From: Desulfobacterales bacterium
Lineage (GTDB): Bacteria; Desulfobacterota; Desulfobacteria; Desulfobacterales; JAIPEE01
Length of the DNA: 64,000 nucleotides
Direction: 5' to 3'
Assembly (NCBI GenBank): GCA_021737275.1
Contig: JAIPEE010000006.1
Span: 61,409 to 125,408 of the forward strand
In this document: piece by piece, positions 37,193 to 46,599 of the stretch
Position numbering within the stretch: position 1 is the first letter of the stretch
Layout: each line of letters starts with the position of its first letter
The notes under the pieces: model-generated
What the model saw: only the letters and a program-made list of their open reading frames with translations
Database searches by the model: none
What the model was told of the DNA's origin: nothing
Translations under genes and position numbers: made by a program

Positions 37193-37840
37193 ATGAGTCA
37201 GTTCGAGAATGAAACAATACAGAAAATTTATGATGGGATGGTGGCCATAGAGAATGACGCTGTTTTGTCAGCAGTTGATACTGCTTTGTCAGACGGTTTG
37301 AATGTACTCGATGTTATTGATGTTTTGAGGCAGGGGCTGAAGGTTGTAGGAGATGATTTTGATAAAATGATTCGATTTTTACCTGAACTTATCCTTGCGG
37401 CAGATCTGATGCAGGAAGCAATGAAAAAAATCGAACCTGAATTGGAAAAACAGGATATAACTGAAGGCCCAAGCGCAACAATAGTTCTCGCAAACATCCA
37501 GGGCGATATCCATGACATTGGCCGTAATATCCTTGGTGCAGTATTAAAAGCAGCTGGTTTTACTGTTTATGATTTAGGTCATGACATGAAGGCCACTGCA
37601 ATTATTGATAAGGCGATAGCGTATGATGCTGATTTGATCGGTCTCTCTTCCCTACTGACAACCTCACTGCCATTTGCTGAAGAAGTAATCAAACAGTTGG
37701 GAGATCGGGATCTGCGAGATAAATTTAAAGTTGTTATGGGCGGCGGTGCAGTTACACCGGAATATTGTGAAGAAGTTGGAGCTGATGCATATGGCAAAGA
37801 TGCCGGTTCAGCGGTTAACGTTCTTCAAGGGCTCTTATAG
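37193..37840 (+). CDS. Methyltransferase corrinoid (B12-binding) protein, MtmC/MttC family
   Basis: 215 residues. The N-terminal helical cap (about 1-90) includes DKMIRFLPELILAADLMQEAM; the Rossmann-like B12 domain (about 94-215) has the cobalt-ligand motif GDIHDIGRN with His107, GLSSLLTTS and the Gly-rich VVMGGGAVTPEY. It carries the methyl group between the substrate methyltransferase and a methyl acceptor. It leads the sigma-54 operon, with an AAGGAGG ribosome-binding site, and its methyltransferase gene starts 15 bp downstream. It stops at an ordinary TAG. Confidence 0.95.
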   Translation: MSQFENETIQKIYDGMVAIENDAVLSAVDTALSDGLNVLDVIDVLRQGLKVVGDDFDKMIRFLPELILAADLMQEAMKKIEPELEKQDITEGPSATIVLANIQGDIHDIGRNILGAVLKAAGFTVYDLGHDMKATAIIDKAIAYDADLIGLSSLLTTSLPFAEEVIKQLGDRDLRDKFKVVMGGGAVTPEYCEEVGADAYGKDAGSAVNVLQGLL

Positions 37841-37855
37841 GAGGGAGAGATAATT

Positions 37856-39226
37856 ATGTTAAGTATTTTTGAGGTACTGAAAAGAGCGGACGAAGGGAAA
37901 TTTATCAAGGAAAGTGACTATGATATGAAACTCTTCAGAACCTGTCAGAAACTGGTTAAAGAATATGAAATCAAATTTGATTCTGAACAAATAGTTGTCG
38001 GCGACGAAAAAATGGCTGATGCAGTATTTCAAGCAGGTGTTAAACTGGCCCTTGAGATGGGCATGTATCAGGTTGATACCAGCCGTGTAATTGATATAAC
38101 TGAAAACGAAATCAAGCTGACACTTCAGGTTGCCCCCAAGAAAATGATTCTTGGACTGGGAAGAGATTCCAGAGTTCTTCGTGCCAGAACATTCGGTGAT
38201 GGTCATCCAATGACAGTCTGCAGTGGTTGCCCCGGAACACCACTTCCGGAGCATCTTTTCCTTCCTGTAATGATGTCTTATGCCAAAGAACCATTGATTG
38301 ATATTCTTATTCCCGGCTCCTTAACGGAAGTTGACGGAATGAAAGTTAAAACCGGCGGCCCGTTGGAAATCAGGGCAACCCGTCAGGAAATGATCTGGGT
38401 TAGAGAAGCACTTGAAAGAGCCGGTCGCCCGGGTATGCATATTTATGCAGCCGGTGAGAGCAGCGCAACAGAGCTCGGCACCCTTGCTATTTGTAATGAT
38501 CGCTATATGCGTGCAAGCGACTCCCATATGATTCCGGTACTTTCCGAGTTAAAAACAGATAATATACGCCTGTCACGTGTTATGACCGGATGGGATTATC
38601 CTTCATTTACAACGTCACTTATTGATCCGATTATCGGCGGTTTTGGCGGCGGCCCGGAGGGTGCAGCTATTGTTTTAACAGCGGCCATTATACTTTCTAC
38701 AGCAGTTTATAATGTTGATATGCATTGCATTCACTCTATCCATAATAAATATGTTTCTGTTAGTACAAAAGAAGGTATGTGGCTGAACAGTGTTGTCGGA
38801 CGTGCATTTGGTCAGAATGCACCGCTGGCACTGCTGGCTGATGCATGGACCACTGCCGGTGCCGGTACGGAAGAAATTTTATATGAAGCTGCAGCGCTGG
38901 CTATTGAGCAGGAATCAAGCTGTCTCCATACAGATTCTCTTGGTGCTACCAATGGTATCTATCCTAACTGTTCAGGACTTGAAGGCCGGTTTTTTGCAGA
39001 AGTTGTTCATGCTGTTCATGCTGCCAAAATGACACCGGATGAGGCCAATGCACTCTTATTAAAGATCTGGAAAAAGTACGAGCATGGCTTTGATAATCCG
39101 GATATCGGCAAGCCGTTCAATGAAGTTTATAACATGAAAACAATAACACCATTACCATTCTGGCTGGATATGTATCATAAGGTCAAAGATGATGTCGCTT
39201 CAATGGGACTGAACTTCTTAACTTAA
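37856..39226 (+). CDS. MtmB-family corrinoid methyltransferase lacking pyrrolysine
   Basis: 456 residues, nearly the length of Methanosarcina monomethylamine methyltransferase MtmB (458), and alignable throughout: ALEMGMYQVDT, MILGLGRD, ERAGRPGM, IIGGFGGGPE and the C-terminal NEVYNMKTITPLPF match MtmB blocks. In MtmB the pyrrolysine follows AGRPGMGV; here AGRPGMHI is followed by Tyr197 (TAT), with no in-frame amber codon. By recall of the MtmB sequence, the pyrrolysine-contacting Glu229 in DSHE is Met225 here, while the Glu of the Gly-rich loop is kept (Glu268). It should methylate the adjacent corrinoid protein from a substrate other than methylamine, as MtgB does for glycine betaine in the separate MttB family. 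The substrate is unknown. Confidence 0.88.
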   Translation: MLSIFEVLKRADEGKFIKESDYDMKLFRTCQKLVKEYEIKFDSEQIVVGDEKMADAVFQAGVKLALEMGMYQVDTSRVIDITENEIKLTLQVAPKKMILGLGRDSRVLRARTFGDGHPMTVCSGCPGTPLPEHLFLPVMMSYAKEPLIDILIPGSLTEVDGMKVKTGGPLEIRATRQEMIWVREALERAGRPGMHIYAAGESSATELGTLAICNDRYMRASDSHMIPVLSELKTDNIRLSRVMTGWDYPSFTTSLIDPIIGGFGGGPEGAAIVLTAAIILSTAVYNVDMHCIHSIHNKYVSVSTKEGMWLNSVVGRAFGQNAPLALLADAWTTAGAGTEEILYEAAALAIEQESSCLHTDSLGATNGIYPNCSGLEGRFFAEVVHAVHAAKMTPDEANALLLKIWKKYEHGFDNPDIGKPFNEVYNMKTITPLPFWLDMYHKVKDDVASMGLNFLT

Positions 39227-39347
39227 TAAGCTGGAAGAAATGGTGATTTGGATGCCTGCTGTCTGCCAAAACAGATATCGTTTTGGTCGGCGGCAGGCTA
39301 CCAGAACATGAATAAATTTTAACTTATAGTAAACACCGGGGGATAAC

Positions 39348-40634
39348 GTGCAGTTAGATCTGATTATAAAAGGTGTGAACCTGTCTGACGGAAGAACAAA
39401 TTTAGATATCGCTGTTAAAGATGGTCGCATTGTAGAGGTTGCAGCAAATATTACAGAAAATAGTAAGGACGAGATTATTGCCACAGGTTATCTTGCGACG
39501 CCACCATTTGTAGATAGCCATTTTCATATGGATTCGACATTAAGCCTTGGGCAGCCGAGATTAAACCAGAGTGGTACTTTGCTGGAAGGAATTCAGCTCT
39601 GGAGTGAGTTAAAACCCCATCTGACCAAAAAAGCCATAAAAGAACGTGCGCATGATTTGTGTAAATGGGCCATTGCCAAAGGAACCCTTATAATTCGGAG
39701 TCACGTTGATATTTGTGATGATCGGCTGCTTGCTGTAGAAGCGTTGCTTGAAGTCAGAGAGGAAATTAAAGATTATATAGACTTGCAGCTAGTCGCATTT
39801 CCGCAGGATGGCTATTTTCGATATAAAAACTCCGTAGACAATCTGGCACGTGCGCTTGATATGGGCGTTGATGTTGTCGGCGGTATCCCTCACTTTGAAA
39901 GAACGATGGCAGATGGAACTGCATCAGTAAGGGCGCTTTGTGAAATAGCGGCTGAGCGGGGTTTATTGGTTGATATGCATTGCGATGAAAGTGATGATCC
40001 GTGGTCCCGCCATATTGAAACGCTAACTTACGAAACAATAAGGCTTGGGCTTAAAGGTCAGGTTTCAGGCAGCCATCTTACCTCAATGCATTCCATGGAT
40101 AATTACTACGTAAGTAAACTTATTGCTCTGATGGCAGAATCTGAAATTCATGCTATCCCTAATCCCCTGATCAACATAACACTTCAGGCCCGCCATGACA
40201 CTTATCCGAAACGCAGGGGAATGACCCGTGTGAAAGAGTTGATGGAAGCCGGTATAAATGTCGCATGCGGGCATGACTGTGTTATGGACCCGTGGTACAG
40301 TCTCGGCACGCACGATATGCTTGAGGTCGCAAATATGGGACTTCATGTCGGCCAGATGACGGGTGTTGAACAGATAAAACAAATGTTTAATTCCGTAACA
40401 ATTAATGGTGCTAAAGCACTACGGATCGAAGACTACGGTATAGAAACAGGGTGTAATGCAGATATCGTCATTCTACAGGCTTCTGACCCGATTGAAGCAC
40501 TCAGACTCAAACCGACAAGACTCTTTGTTATTCGCCGGGGCGAAATTGTTGCCAGATCTCAACCGTCAAGCAGCCATCTTACATTAGGCGACCATGAAGC
40601 CGAAATTGATTTTAGACGATTAGTAACACAGTAG
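39348..40634 (+). CDS. CodA-like amidohydrolase (cytosine/creatinine deaminase type) with altered active site
   Basis: 428-residue TIM-barrel deaminase closely resembling E. coli cytosine deaminase: metal ligands His58 and His60 (DSHFHMD), Gln153 (VAFPQDG), His211 and Glu214 (DMHCDES), the SGSHLTSMH region with His243 and Asp310. The residue after that Asp is Cys311, where E. coli CodA has Asp314, a position known to influence substrate choice. CodA-family enzymes deaminate cytosine and some deaminate creatinine to N-methylhydantoin, which would suit the hydantoinase and carbamoyl hydrolase nearby. GTG start at 39348. The 121-bp gap after the methyltransferase gene has no terminator. Confidence 0.85.
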   Translation: MQLDLIIKGVNLSDGRTNLDIAVKDGRIVEVAANITENSKDEIIATGYLATPPFVDSHFHMDSTLSLGQPRLNQSGTLLEGIQLWSELKPHLTKKAIKERAHDLCKWAIAKGTLIIRSHVDICDDRLLAVEALLEVREEIKDYIDLQLVAFPQDGYFRYKNSVDNLARALDMGVDVVGGIPHFERTMADGTASVRALCEIAAERGLLVDMHCDESDDPWSRHIETLTYETIRLGLKGQVSGSHLTSMHSMDNYYVSKLIALMAESEIHAIPNPLINITLQARHDTYPKRRGMTRVKELMEAGINVACGHDCVMDPWYSLGTHDMLEVANMGLHVGQMTGVEQIKQMFNSVTINGAKALRIEDYGIETGCNADIVILQASDPIEALRLKPTRLFVIRRGEIVARSQPSSSHLTLGDHEAEIDFRRLVTQ

Positions 40635-40791
40635 TAATTTCCTATGTAAAGAGTGTGTTCAGCATGCAAAGACGTTCCCGCATACGTCGATGTGTAAAGG
40701 GCATGCTCGCGTTTGGATGGAATATTTGTATAGATTATAAATATGCCGGAATATAATGCCTGTCACATATAAAGGCTGGAGGATTTGGACT

Positions 40792-42144
40792 GTGAAGTAC
40801 GAAGATAATTTTAAAACAATGCCAAAGGGATTTGGCTATGCCCAGGCAACTGCAGAAGTGAATCGATGTCTGTTGTGCCATGATGCACCGTGTTCAAAAG
40901 AGTGCCCGGCCGATACAAAGCCGGCAGAGTTTATACGAAAGTTTCGCTTAAAAAATGTAACCGGTGCAATCCGAACAATAAAGGAAAATAATATACTGGG
41001 TGGCGCTTGCGGCGTTCTTTGCCCGACAAACCGCTTATGTGAAAAGGCATGCAGCGCAAAGTTCGTTTCTGATGACAAGCCGGAAGGTGCAGACCGTCCC
41101 ATTCAAATAGGAAAGATACAAAGATTCCTGGTCGAGTACGCCTGGCAAACAGGATTCATACCTATTGAAAAAAAGGATGAAAAAACTGAAAAGATTGCGG
41201 TAGTCGGCTCAGGCCCTGGCGGATTGAGTTGTGCCGCAGAACTGGCAAAGAACGGGTATCCGGTAACTATTTTTGAATCCCGTCCTGAACCGGGTGGCGT
41301 CTTACGCTATGGTGTCATCTCTTCTCGTTTTGATATGGATTTTCTTGAACGTGAGATAAACGATGTCACAGCATTAGGCGTTGATATTCAGTGCAATTCT
41401 CCAATTGATAAAAAGGCCGGTGCGGAAAAACTTCTTGACGATGGCTATAGTGCTGTTTTTATGGCGACCGGCCTTTGGGCGGCGGCATCATTAAAAAATA
41501 ACAAAAATGAAATTTTCGGCCTGTATTCCTCTGTGGATTACCTGTCAGCATTAAGAGACGGGCGCTTTAATGAAATGGTTGAGAACATCGAAGATAAAAC
41601 CGTCGCCGTTATTGGTGGGGGTTCTGTGGCCATGGACTGTATTCAGACAGCTTCAAAAATAGGCGCAAAGGACGTTTATCTTGTATATCGCCGATCTTAT
41701 GCACAGATGCCGGCAGAACCGGAAGAGCGCATTGAAGCTATGGAAGATGGTGTTCATTTCATACTTTTAAACCAGCTGACAGATTATGTGGTCAATAAAG
41801 ATAATCAGATTGAAGGTGTGAAACTGGTTCGGACACGTCTGGGCGATTCTGATGAATCCGGCAGAAGAAAGCCTGAAATAATTTCTGATTCCGAATGGGT
41901 ACTTGATGCAGATGTCGTAATAGAAGCCATTGGAAACACGGCACTTGAAAATTCACCTGAATGGTATCCCTCTGTTACCGTTGATGAAAAAAATCTGATT
42001 AAAGTAGCACCTGAAACAGGAAAAACAAATGTGGACGGCATTTTTGCAGGCGGAGATGCTGTGAGGGGACCAGCCCTCGTGGTTCAGGCTGTTCAGGATG
42101 GAAAAACTGCTGCGCGAGCCATTGTAGAATACTTGAAGAATTAG
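40792..42144 (+). CDS. preT: PreT-like NAD(P)H-binding subunit of dihydropyrimidine dehydrogenase
   Basis: About 450 residues. The N-terminal four-iron-cluster domain has CLLCHDAPCSKECPAD and CGVLCPTNRLCEKAC. The FAD site GSGPGGLSCAAELAKNGYPV and a second nucleotide site VIGGGSVAMDCIQTASKIG follow, with a C-terminal FAGGDAVRGPALVVQAVQDGK. This is the glutamate-synthase-small-subunit-like chain that feeds electrons to PreA. I favour the GTG at 40792, which has GGCTGGAGG 9 bases upstream; an ATG at 40756 would add 12 residues. PreA follows 11 bp downstream. Confidence 0.88.
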   Translation: MKYEDNFKTMPKGFGYAQATAEVNRCLLCHDAPCSKECPADTKPAEFIRKFRLKNVTGAIRTIKENNILGGACGVLCPTNRLCEKACSAKFVSDDKPEGADRPIQIGKIQRFLVEYAWQTGFIPIEKKDEKTEKIAVVGSGPGGLSCAAELAKNGYPVTIFESRPEPGGVLRYGVISSRFDMDFLEREINDVTALGVDIQCNSPIDKKAGAEKLLDDGYSAVFMATGLWAAASLKNNKNEIFGLYSSVDYLSALRDGRFNEMVENIEDKTVAVIGGGSVAMDCIQTASKIGAKDVYLVYRRSYAQMPAEPEERIEAMEDGVHFILLNQLTDYVVNKDNQIEGVKLVRTRLGDSDESGRRKPEIISDSEWVLDADVVIEAIGNTALENSPEWYPSVTVDEKNLIKVAPETGKTNVDGIFAGGDAVRGPALVVQAVQDGKTAARAIVEYLKN

Positions 42145-42155
42145 GAGGAAGTGTC

Positions 42156-43466
42156 GTGTCTAAAGATATCGATTTATCAGTCGAATTTTGTGGCGTAAAT
42201 TTTAAAAATCCTTTTTTACTCTCATCCTCTCCTGTTTCCAACAGTGCAGAGATGGTTGAAAAGGCATTTGACGCGGGCTGGGGCGGTGTTGTTTTTAAAA
42301 CACTTAATTCGGGCCGGTTATCCATTATCCATCCATCTCCAAGAATGAATAGTATAAATTACGGCAATCAGAAAGAAGTTGCCGTTCAAAATGTTGAGCA
42401 GATTTCAGATCGTCCTTTAAAGGACAATCTTATGGATTTTCTGTACCTGAAAAAGAACTATCCGGATCGCCCGATTGTTGCCAGCATCATGGGGTTTTTT
42501 GAAGAAGAGTGGGCATACCTGGCTAAAGTTGCTGAAGATAATGGCGCAGATATGCTTGAACTTAACTTTTCATGTCCCCATATGTCTATTGAAGGATCCG
42601 GGCATAAGGTCGGCCAGTCATTTCATCTGATTGAAAAATTTACTTCTACTGTAAAAAACAGTGTGTCTATTCCGGTCATGGCCAAAATGACGCCCAACAT
42701 TACCGATATGAGAGAACCTGCAATGTATGCCAAGAATGGTGGTGCAGATGCCATTGCCGCCATTAATACGGTAAGAGGAATTTCCCAGATAGGTCTGGAT
42801 GACTGGGTCCCAAAACCCAATGTTTTTGGTAAAAGCACAGTTAGTGGCACATCAGGTCCGGCAATAAAACCTATTGGCCTGAAATTTATTGCAGAGATGG
42901 CTCAATGTAAAGAACTCGGTCTGCCGCTTTCAGGCATGGGCGGCATTGAAACATGGATTGATGCACTGGAGTATATTGCAGTGGGTGCAACCATACTTCA
43001 GGCAACCACAGGTGTGATGCACTATGGGTATCGGGTAGTTGAAGATTTAATAGAAGGCTTATCTGATTTTATGGCTGGACGAAATATTACAAAAATTACA
43101 GATCTTGTCGGCAAGGCATTGCCGAATCTCCAGGAGACGGAAAATTTTGAGTTGGATCGGCAGGGCGTTGTTAATTTTGACATGGCTCGCTGTATCGGAT
43201 GCGGACAATGTGTGGTTGTTTGCCATGATGCCGGTGGGCAGGCGCTTGACTGGGATAGTGAAAAAAGGCGTCCCCTTCCGATAGAAGAAAAATGCCTGAG
43301 CTGTATGCTTTGCCAGTTTGTATGTCCGGTTCAGGGAATGATTAACTACAAAGAGATGCCAAATAGCTGGCAACGAAAGGAAACCGCTGTAAGGGACAGT
43401 GGCGTTGAAAAAGATGTAAAATATGAGGTTTTTAACAAGGAACCTCCAAAAGTTTGTTCAGATTAA
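42156..43466 (+). CDS. preA: PreA-like catalytic subunit of dihydropyrimidine dehydrogenase
   Basis: 436 residues. The FMN-binding dihydroorotate-dehydrogenase-like barrel (about 1-320) shows GVNFKNPFLLSSSPVSNS, LELNFSCPH, MAKMTPNITD and GTSGPAIKPI. The C-terminus has two [4Fe-4S] motifs, CIGCGQCVVVCHDA and CLSCMLCQFVCPVQG. With PreT it normally reduces uracil or thymine to the dihydro form. GTG start with TAGGAGG. It supports a reductive pyrimidine route but could act on a related heterocycle. Confidence 0.9.
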   Translation: MSKDIDLSVEFCGVNFKNPFLLSSSPVSNSAEMVEKAFDAGWGGVVFKTLNSGRLSIIHPSPRMNSINYGNQKEVAVQNVEQISDRPLKDNLMDFLYLKKNYPDRPIVASIMGFFEEEWAYLAKVAEDNGADMLELNFSCPHMSIEGSGHKVGQSFHLIEKFTSTVKNSVSIPVMAKMTPNITDMREPAMYAKNGGADAIAAINTVRGISQIGLDDWVPKPNVFGKSTVSGTSGPAIKPIGLKFIAEMAQCKELGLPLSGMGGIETWIDALEYIAVGATILQATTGVMHYGYRVVEDLIEGLSDFMAGRNITKITDLVGKALPNLQETENFELDRQGVVNFDMARCIGCGQCVVVCHDAGGQALDWDSEKRRPLPIEEKCLSCMLCQFVCPVQGMINYKEMPNSWQRKETAVRDSGVEKDVKYEVFNKEPPKVCSD

Positions 43467-43657
43467 CTGGCACAAGTTTTCTGCCTGGAGAAGACCGAAA
43501 ATTGTTTTTATGGCCCTGTAAAAGTGCTATTTTGGAGCAAAAAAATAATTCTGTCAGACAGGTCTCCTTCCAGTAGCAGAGAAGTTAAATCCTATTTATC
43601 GGGAATGAAAACTTCACCTGCGAAGAGAGAAACAACAAAATTTAAAGGGAGGAAAAC

Positions 43658-45043
43658 ATGAGCGAAGAAGCAAAAGAGTATCCAGTCGATGAGGCAGTAC
43701 CGATGGAGGAGCGACACTATGGTTTCTGGGACATGGCAGCCACCTGGCTGGGTGCCAATGCATGTACGGGATCATGGTATACAGGGGGCGTTCTTGCTGC
43801 TCTTGGGATTGGAGGAACGTTGACGATTCTCCTTGTTGCCAACCCCATTGCTTATTTTGTGATGGCACTTATCGGGTATATGGGATACAAGGTCGGCACA
43901 ACCACAATGGGTCTTACCCGAGCATCATTTGGTATCAAGGGCAGTATATTGCCATCCTTTTTTAATACCACACAATTTATTGGCTGGTGTGCTGTTAATA
44001 CATTTATTGCTGCAATTTCCCTTAGTTTTCTCTTTGCAGAACTATGGGGTTGGCCCGCATTTGGTGAAGAAGGTTCCTGGTGGTCATTGGGTCTGGGCGT
44101 ACTCATTTGCAGTATTCTTCAAATCGGTATTACAGTTGTGGCGGGTTCCCGTTCAATTAAGTATGCCGAACGTGTAGCAGCAACCTTACTGATTGTGCTT
44201 ACTATCTGGGAAACTGTTGTTATATTCAATTACTGGTCTTTTGAACAGATTATAAACTGGCGGCCGCCTGCAGATCTTAGTCTGCCATTTGGAAATGCAC
44301 TGGATATGATGGCTGCCTTCAGCCTGGGCTGGGTACCGGCTATTGCAGAGTTTACACGCTATGCTAAAACAAAAGGCGCTTCAACAGGAGCCCCTGTAAT
44401 CGGTGCAAATATTTCTCTTTTCTGGTTTACGCTCGTTGGTGCTTTGGGCGCAATTGCAGCAACGCTTATCAGCGGTCAATATGATCCCAATACATCTGAC
44501 CCGTCTAGTATTATGGGCACACTCGGCTTGGGCTGGGTAGCATTTCTGGTTCTGGTACTGGCAACTGTTACAACAAACTCAATTAATATTTATGCCGCAG
44601 GTATGTCGGCCATTAACATCTGGCCAAGGGTTAAACCATTCAGGGCATTATGGATTGTTTCCATTCTGGCTCTTATTGTCTCTTTCGTACCAATTATTGT
44701 AGGTAGCTTCCTGGATTCATTTATCTTCTTTCTTGACTACATTGGTGCGGTATTTGCCCCGCTGTTTGCTATTATTGTAGTAGATTACTATTTCTTGCGA
44801 AACCAGAAATATGACTGGAAACAGGCATCCCGTAAAGGTGGTATCTACTGGTATTCCAACGGAATTAACTGGAAAGCCATGATTCCGTGGATTTTCGGAA
44901 CAATTCTTTGTCTGGTACTCAAAAGCAGTGCAGCATTTGGTGCTACTGTTGGCGGAATATATCCAACGATTGTTGTTACCACCATTATCTACTATGCGAT
45001 TAACAAAATGTCTAATGTCCCGAATGATGAAATGGTAACATAA
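43658..45043 (+). CDS. NCS1-family nucleobase permease (CodB-like)
   Basis: 461 residues with about 12 predicted membrane segments and the NCS1 N-terminal signature PMEERHYGFWDMAATWLGANACTGSW split around residues 10-36. GWCAVNTFIAAIS, SLGWVPAIAEFTRYAK and FLDYIGAVFAPLFAIIVVDYYF are further family blocks. NCS1 carriers import cytosine, uracil, allantoin or hydantoins with H+ or Na+. Its place in this operon predicts uptake of the ring compound degraded by the neighbouring enzymes. An AAAGGGAGG site precedes the ATG. Confidence 0.9.
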   Translation: MSEEAKEYPVDEAVPMEERHYGFWDMAATWLGANACTGSWYTGGVLAALGIGGTLTILLVANPIAYFVMALIGYMGYKVGTTTMGLTRASFGIKGSILPSFFNTTQFIGWCAVNTFIAAISLSFLFAELWGWPAFGEEGSWWSLGLGVLICSILQIGITVVAGSRSIKYAERVAATLLIVLTIWETVVIFNYWSFEQIINWRPPADLSLPFGNALDMMAAFSLGWVPAIAEFTRYAKTKGASTGAPVIGANISLFWFTLVGALGAIAATLISGQYDPNTSDPSSIMGTLGLGWVAFLVLVLATVTTNSINIYAAGMSAINIWPRVKPFRALWIVSILALIVSFVPIIVGSFLDSFIFFLDYIGAVFAPLFAIIVVDYYFLRNQKYDWKQASRKGGIYWYSNGINWKAMIPWIFGTILCLVLKSSAAFGATVGGIYPTIVVTTIIYYAINKMSNVPNDEMVT

Positions 45044-45081
45044 AAAGCGACTGATTAACACTACATTATAAATCAGACACA

Positions 45082-45119
45082 GATGTCATCCCCTTCATGA
45101 TGAAGGAGGGGATGACATC
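45082..45119 (+). other. Intercistronic hairpin without T-tract
   Basis: GATGTCATCCCC (45082-45093) is exactly complementary to GGGGATGACATC (45108-45119), with extra TTC/GAA pairing in the loop. No T-run follows, so it may stabilise or process the operon mRNA between the permease and hydrolase genes rather than terminate it. Confidence 0.6.
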
Positions 45120-45294
45120 CGGCGGCAGCATTGCGGTGAAATGCCTCAATAAGGAGATATTTACGTTAAAATTGTGCAGATAGAGGTAAAAAACATACAA
45201 TATTTACTATTTAAGCTGCGGGCATCTTATTGAAAATCATAAAGGGTTATATTGAACATAAAGATATAAATATGGGCCTAACAGGAGAACAGTT

Positions 45295-46536
45295 ATGAAG
45301 ATAAATGATTTACGGATTGATAGAAAACGCTTACAAAAATCACTTGAGGAGATGGCGAAAATTGGTGCCACACCAGGAGGTGGTGTACAGCGATTGACGC
45401 TGTCCGATGAAGATAAAAGAGCACGGGATCTTCTGGTTCAATGGCTCAAGGGTTTGGATTTAACAATTACAGTAGATGAAATGGGCAACATCTTTGGCAG
45501 AAGAGGTGGAAAAAATAATGATCTTCCACCTGTTATGAGTGGCTCTCATATTGATTCACAGCCCAAAGGCGGACGTTTTGACGGAATCCTCGGCGTAATG
45601 GGGCCCCTGGAAGTATTGCACACTTTAAATGAAAATAAAGTTGAAACAGAACGTCCTTTAGAAATTGTTGCCTGGACAAATGAAGAGGGCTGCCGGTTTC
45701 CTCCGGCAATGGTTTCATCCGGTGTGTGGTCCGGCGCACTTGATAAACAATGGGCTTACGACAAGACAGATGTTGACGGCAAGCGGTTTGAAGATGAGCT
45801 GATTCGGATTGGGTACAAGGGGGATGAACCGGCTGAAAAGCGTCCTGTCCATGCATACTACGAATACCATATAGAGCAGGGGCCAATCCTTGAAAAAAAC
45901 GGAATAGACATTGGCGCACCCAAAGGAATCCTGTGTCTTCACTGGTATGATATTTATCTGGAGGGGGAGGCTAATCAGGTCGGGCCGACACCAATGGAAG
46001 GGCGTCACGATGCGCTATGTGCGGCATCAGAAATGATTCTGAAAGTAAATGATGTGCCGGAAAAAATGGGTGGAAATATGGTAGCAACCGTTGGTGAGAT
46101 TCAGAACTACCCCAACTCCAGAAACATTATTCCGGATGGTGTTCATTTTACTGTAGATATTCGATCCTGGGATGATGAAAAGGCCATACAGGCATGGAAC
46201 AGTCTCCAGCTTGATTTTGAAGCGATTGCAAAAAGACGTGGGTGCCCCATTCGTATTGAAGAGACCTGGCGTGTAAATCACGCACCATTTGATGAAAACC
46301 TGGTACAGCGGGTTTTGGAAACCGCTGATGAATTAGGCCACTCAAAGCTTCATATGGTAAGTGGTGCCGGCCACGATGCAAGTTATATGAACCAGGTTTG
46401 CCCTACTGCAATGATTTTTGTGCCGAGCATTAACGGAAGAAGCCATGTAGAAGTGGAAGAAACAACTTGGGAGGACTGCGCAAACGGTGCGAATGTTCTT
46501 CTTCACTGCATGATAAAAGCAGCCAATGATATATAG
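45295..46536 (+). CDS. M20-family N-carbamoyl-amino-acid hydrolase / beta-ureidopropionase
   Basis: 413-residue Zn/Mn amidohydrolase of the HyuC/allantoate amidohydrolase group. Metal and catalytic segments: GSHIDSQPKGGRFDGILG near residue 82, WTNEEGCRFPPAM near 124, YHIEQGPILEKNG near 190, the dimerisation loop with GPTPMEGRHDAL and the C-terminal SGAGHDASYM and PSINGRSHVE. It releases NH3 and CO2 from an N-carbamoyl amino acid, completing ring degradation after the hydantoinase. The substrate could be N-carbamoyl-beta-alanine or N-carbamoyl(methyl)glycine. AGGAG ribosome-binding site. Confidence 0.9.
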   Translation: MKINDLRIDRKRLQKSLEEMAKIGATPGGGVQRLTLSDEDKRARDLLVQWLKGLDLTITVDEMGNIFGRRGGKNNDLPPVMSGSHIDSQPKGGRFDGILGVMGPLEVLHTLNENKVETERPLEIVAWTNEEGCRFPPAMVSSGVWSGALDKQWAYDKTDVDGKRFEDELIRIGYKGDEPAEKRPVHAYYEYHIEQGPILEKNGIDIGAPKGILCLHWYDIYLEGEANQVGPTPMEGRHDALCAASEMILKVNDVPEKMGGNMVATVGEIQNYPNSRNIIPDGVHFTVDIRSWDDEKAIQAWNSLQLDFEAIAKRRGCPIRIEETWRVNHAPFDENLVQRVLETADELGHSKLHMVSGAGHDASYMNQVCPTAMIFVPSINGRSHVEVEETTWEDCANGANVLLHCMIKAANDI

Positions 46537-46599
46537 AAGGCAATGCTGGTTTGTGAAAAGAAGCACCCGGTATGATATCCGACGAAAAGGAGAACGACG

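Noticed and set aside
37856..39226. Pyrrolysine-encoding amber codon in the MtmB-like gene
   Set aside because: The frame is open without TAG through all 456 codons, and the position equivalent to Pyl202 is a TAT tyrosine codon. No pyl genes are in the window.
43467..43520. Sigma-54 promoters upstream of the NCS1 permease gene
   Set aside because: TGGCAC...CTGC and TGGCCC...GTGC pairs occur, but the GG-GC distance is two bases too long for RpoN.
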